This document shows positions 61,301 through 64,000 of a stretch of 64,000 bases of DNA, piece by piece. Below the pieces are notes generated by a model that was given only the letters and a program-made list of their open reading frames with translations, was not told the origin of the DNA and did no database searches. A program made the translations under genes and the position numbers. This stretch comes from Phylloscopus collybita (taxonomy: Eukaryota > Chordata > Aves > Passeriformes > Phylloscopidae): assembly GCA_027886175.1 (NCBI GenBank), contig JAJNNQ010000026.1, positions 17,479,501 to 17,543,500 on the forward strand, in the 5' to 3' direction. Positions within the stretch are counted from its first letter, which is position 1. The number at the start of each line of letters is the position of its first letter.

Positions 61301-61960
61301 AAAATTAAACTTAATAGAATTAACTTCACATTTTAAAGTTTTGACTATAGGTTTTGTTTGATAACACTGAATGTATATTATTATCCCAAAATAACAAAAA
61401 TCTGTACATTTAACCATCATTTTTCTGGCTTTTGCTTGCATAAACAAAGCACCTCACAAAACATGAAGTGTTTCAGTTAGAGCTTTTCAAGGCATCCATG
61501 TTTAAGAAAATCATAGTTATCTTCTGAAAGGCATAAAACCTGCTATCTAGAAATTAGCTAAATCCCCTATTCAGATCTACAGGGAATGTTTTGTTCAGGA
61601 ATCTTTTGACATCCTTTTTATTTTTTTAATCAATGTGATTGCATGGAACATTCCACAGCTTGATAGAGCACAATAAAGTATTAGCTAGTGAAAAAGAATT
61701 CACTGGATTTCAATCAATAATAAATTAGAACAAATATTTTCTGAATAAGTGCACAATAATTGTGTGACCAATTCATTCCATATCAGTTTGTTACTCAGCC
61801 AGTGTATCATTTACAATTAATCTGGAGGATAGTAGAGAGTAAAGGGAGACTGGCTGAGGATTTTTTTTTGTATATAGGAAAGTCAGACACAGTTCTGGGA
61901 AAATACTCTATTTATAGAGTGAAGAATATTTAATAAAGTTAAATGATAAATAAATATTTT
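58373..61960. other. Non-coding DNA, no gene seen
   Basis: AT-rich DNA with A runs near 59,201 and 59,830 and an (AAT)-like patch at 60,611-60,640. The overlapping ORFs of 81-109 codons at 58,137-58,643 cross the CR1 end and are unrecognised. Confidence 0.55.
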
Positions 61961-62092
61961 AAACAAAACAGACCAAAAAACCCAAACAAACTAAAAAAAC
62001 CCAACGAAAAAAAAACCCTGAACAACAACAACAAAAACTCCCCCCAAAAAACACAAAAAACCCCACCCAAGAGCCAAACCAAACCCAACTGC
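61961..62092 (+). repeat. A/C-only low-complexity tract 3
   Basis: About 130 bases of A and C with rare G or T, containing AACAACAACAACAA, C6-7 runs and CCAAACCAAACCC units. Same strand and style as the tracts at 4178 and 10,357. Confidence 0.85.
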
Positions 62093-62903
62093 AAATGCAC
62101 CTCCTGGGTTCAAAAATATGTTACAGTGAGTGGTGTTTTATGATTTGCTCACAGGCTCCATTTTTCCAGTAGCGCCTTGGTTTGCCCCAGAAGAAAGAAG
62201 CATCAATTCCAGGCAGTGAGAAAGGGAGGTGCAGTGCACAAAGCTCTGGCATGATGTAAGGGTTTCTGCATTTTAATCTTTGTTCTCTCGTAATCTCCCT
62301 CTGTGGTTCAAGTCAAACCACTTACTCCTTTTCTGCCACTGTTTCAATTTCAATACAATTTACTTATTTCCCAGGAGAAATGGAATGCTCATTTGTTATA
62401 TGTAAAGCTGACTATAAAGCAAATACAACTCTCCAACACCCACTCCCCATTACTTTTGGAAAGATCTTAAAATATTGGCAAGTGGAGGAGGGAGGAGGGG
62501 GTACAGAAAGGACAAATCATTTGTGCTGCTCTGCGAGTTACCTGGCTGCATCAGGGATTATATTGGTTCTCAGAAAAGAGTATCTCTCTCATCCCAATGA
62601 GATCTTAGTGTCTTTCCTCATCATCCCACACCAGGACTGCTGATGCCTTTGTGATTACTAAGGGAAGAGGTCTGTGACTGTTAACCACAAGATCATCCCT
62701 AATCTTGTCATCCCTTGTGGTTCCCCAGCCATCCTCTTGCTTGTCACTGACTTCAGTCAGCCTTTTGGTGACACCTTCAGCACCTGTGACAAAGCGCCCC
62801 AGGTCAGGTACCGTCAGCCCTCTCTTCTATCTTTTGCCTAAGGTAAGAAGTTTGTTTCCCTTGTCCCAAGGACCAGACTGTAGTAAATACTCCCCCAAAC
62901 AGC
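62093..62903. other. Non-coding DNA, no gene seen
   Basis: No recognised gene or repeat. A G-rich GGAGGAGGGAGGAGGGGG run lies near 62,485. Confidence 0.5.
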
Positions 62904-63240
62904 TGTAAGATCCAAAAAGGTCTTCAAGAAATCAATGTTTATTTGAAAAACAAGAAAATACCACAGCCAAATCAAAGCTAAACTGTTCAAAAACACCTAT
63001 CCCAGACTCCCCAGTGGCAGAGATGGGTCCAAACAATTGAAGTCACTGAAAGAAAATCATAAAATTCCTTGCTTGGATTTCCAGAGTCCTGCATCTCTCT
63101 CAACTGACAAAGTCCTTGTACGACCCTCAGTACTCAGATGTCTCTGAGTCCCCAGTGTCACCATTCTCGGTCTCTTGAAGCTAGATAGATATCTGTCAAT
63201 TATACTCTTCAAGGTACTTTGATGTGGCCAGATATGACCT
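62904..63240 (-). mobile_element. Possible antisense LTR fragment
   Basis: Read on the minus strand it includes CAAATAAACATTGATTTCTT (AATAAA signal), GAAGACCTTTTTGGATCTTA and a CA end at TGTAAGATCC (62,904 on plus). The arrangement resembles the R/U5 end of an LTR. The far boundary and target duplication could not be fixed, and I do not recognise the family. Confidence 0.3.
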
Positions 63241-64000
63241 TACTCATTACCATATCAGCCATGAAAACATCTTTTGTATAGACAATAAGATTTGTTCATG
63301 CCATATGCAGGCTCTTTTCTTTGGCCTGGCTTATACCATGTCATCCAGCCCAGTTTAATATTATATTTGCAGTTTCTATAATTGGTAGGGTACTTTGTTG
63401 TAATTGCTGCTTTATTCCTGCACCAGAACTCAGTGGTGTGTGTTTTTCTAGTCTTACAGTGAATGAATATGCTTGTACTGCCTTCTCAAATATGGAGAAT
63501 ATCCATCTTCAAATGCAGTTATTTAATGCTAGGTAGATTTTTATTGACATGGCACAGCATGTTACCTGAAGCTATGTCAATCAGAAGTGCAGAGGGATCA
63601 TATTTCATAACAATTCTCAATGAAATACTTCTATAACAAACATAATACTGCCACTATCCAAAATTAAAATTACTGAAATTACAACAAAGTCTTTCTCTCA
63701 TGCAATACCATTGCAGGCAAAGTTTTATACACACACACACGTACACACACACACACACATTCACACACCCCTTCCTCTCCTCACAGCCCCCAAGCAGAAT
63801 ATTTTTTAAAAGAGAGACTTGGTATTCATGGGAAGCTGGTTATTTTAGTGTCATCTTATTTCTGAGACACTAAGCAGAGCCTATATGGAGTCTGGTTCTC
63901 CAACACAGCAGCTTGTTAAGGGGAGTTGAGTGACATCCCAGCATACATCTAGCTTCCTACTGAGTCTCCAACATCTGTTACTGCCTAACTGCCTGAAATA
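63241..64000. other. Non-coding DNA with a CA microsatellite
   Basis: (CA)n with a GT interruption at 63,728-63,769, followed by a C-rich stretch. Otherwise AT-rich with no gene. Confidence 0.6.

Noticed and set aside
1..64000. CRISPR arrays, operons or other prokaryotic systems
   Set aside because: No regularly spaced repeats, ribosome binding sites or dense coding; the sequence is vertebrate non-coding DNA.

Overview
The window looks like vertebrate nuclear DNA, most likely from a songbird (passerine). The evidence is AT-rich, intron- or desert-like sequence with short ORFs only, fragments of CR1 LINEs (the typical bird and reptile retrotransposon), and solo LTRs whose sequence I recognise from memory as passerine endogenous retrovirus LTRs. 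The species and locus cannot be named from sequence alone.

I find no protein-coding gene, tRNA, rRNA or recognisable small RNA. The longest ORFs (about 100-150 codons) lie in repeats or low-complexity DNA, or encode peptides that I do not recognise and that have no convincing splice-site context. The window is best read as a gene desert or the inside of a very large intron.

Layout: 95-855 is a solo LTR with perfect 8-bp inverted ends and a 4-bp target duplication. 860-20,890 is mostly unique AT-rich DNA with an A/C-only tract at 4.2 kb and another at 10.4 kb, a fossil MIR-like SINE at 6.6 kb, several hairpins, and homeodomain-motif-rich patches at 14.7, 17.1 and 18.9-19.6 kb. 20,892-21,151 is a probable antisense LTR. 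23,615-24,480 is an old, 5'-truncated CR1 on the minus strand. 24.5-43 kb is unique DNA with A43, T57 and A21 runs, a small CpG-dense patch at 35.85 kb, a 54-bp tandem duplication at 36.1 kb and fossil repeat motifs. 43.4-44.4 kb is the best candidate for a conserved regulatory block. 47.7-48.65 kb has fossil SINE-like sequence. 55,435-55,682 is an unbroken 248-bp polypurine tract. 57,418-58,016 is a second solo LTR with a 5-bp target duplication, followed by a CR1 3' end at 58.26-58.37 kb. 61.96-62.09 kb is a third A/C tract, 62.9-63.24 kb may be another antisense LTR, and the window ends near a CA microsatellite.

No system of cooperating genes is present. What function there is would be cis-regulatory, and all conserved-element calls here are inference from motif content because no alignment could be run. 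Family names were assigned from memory without a database search.
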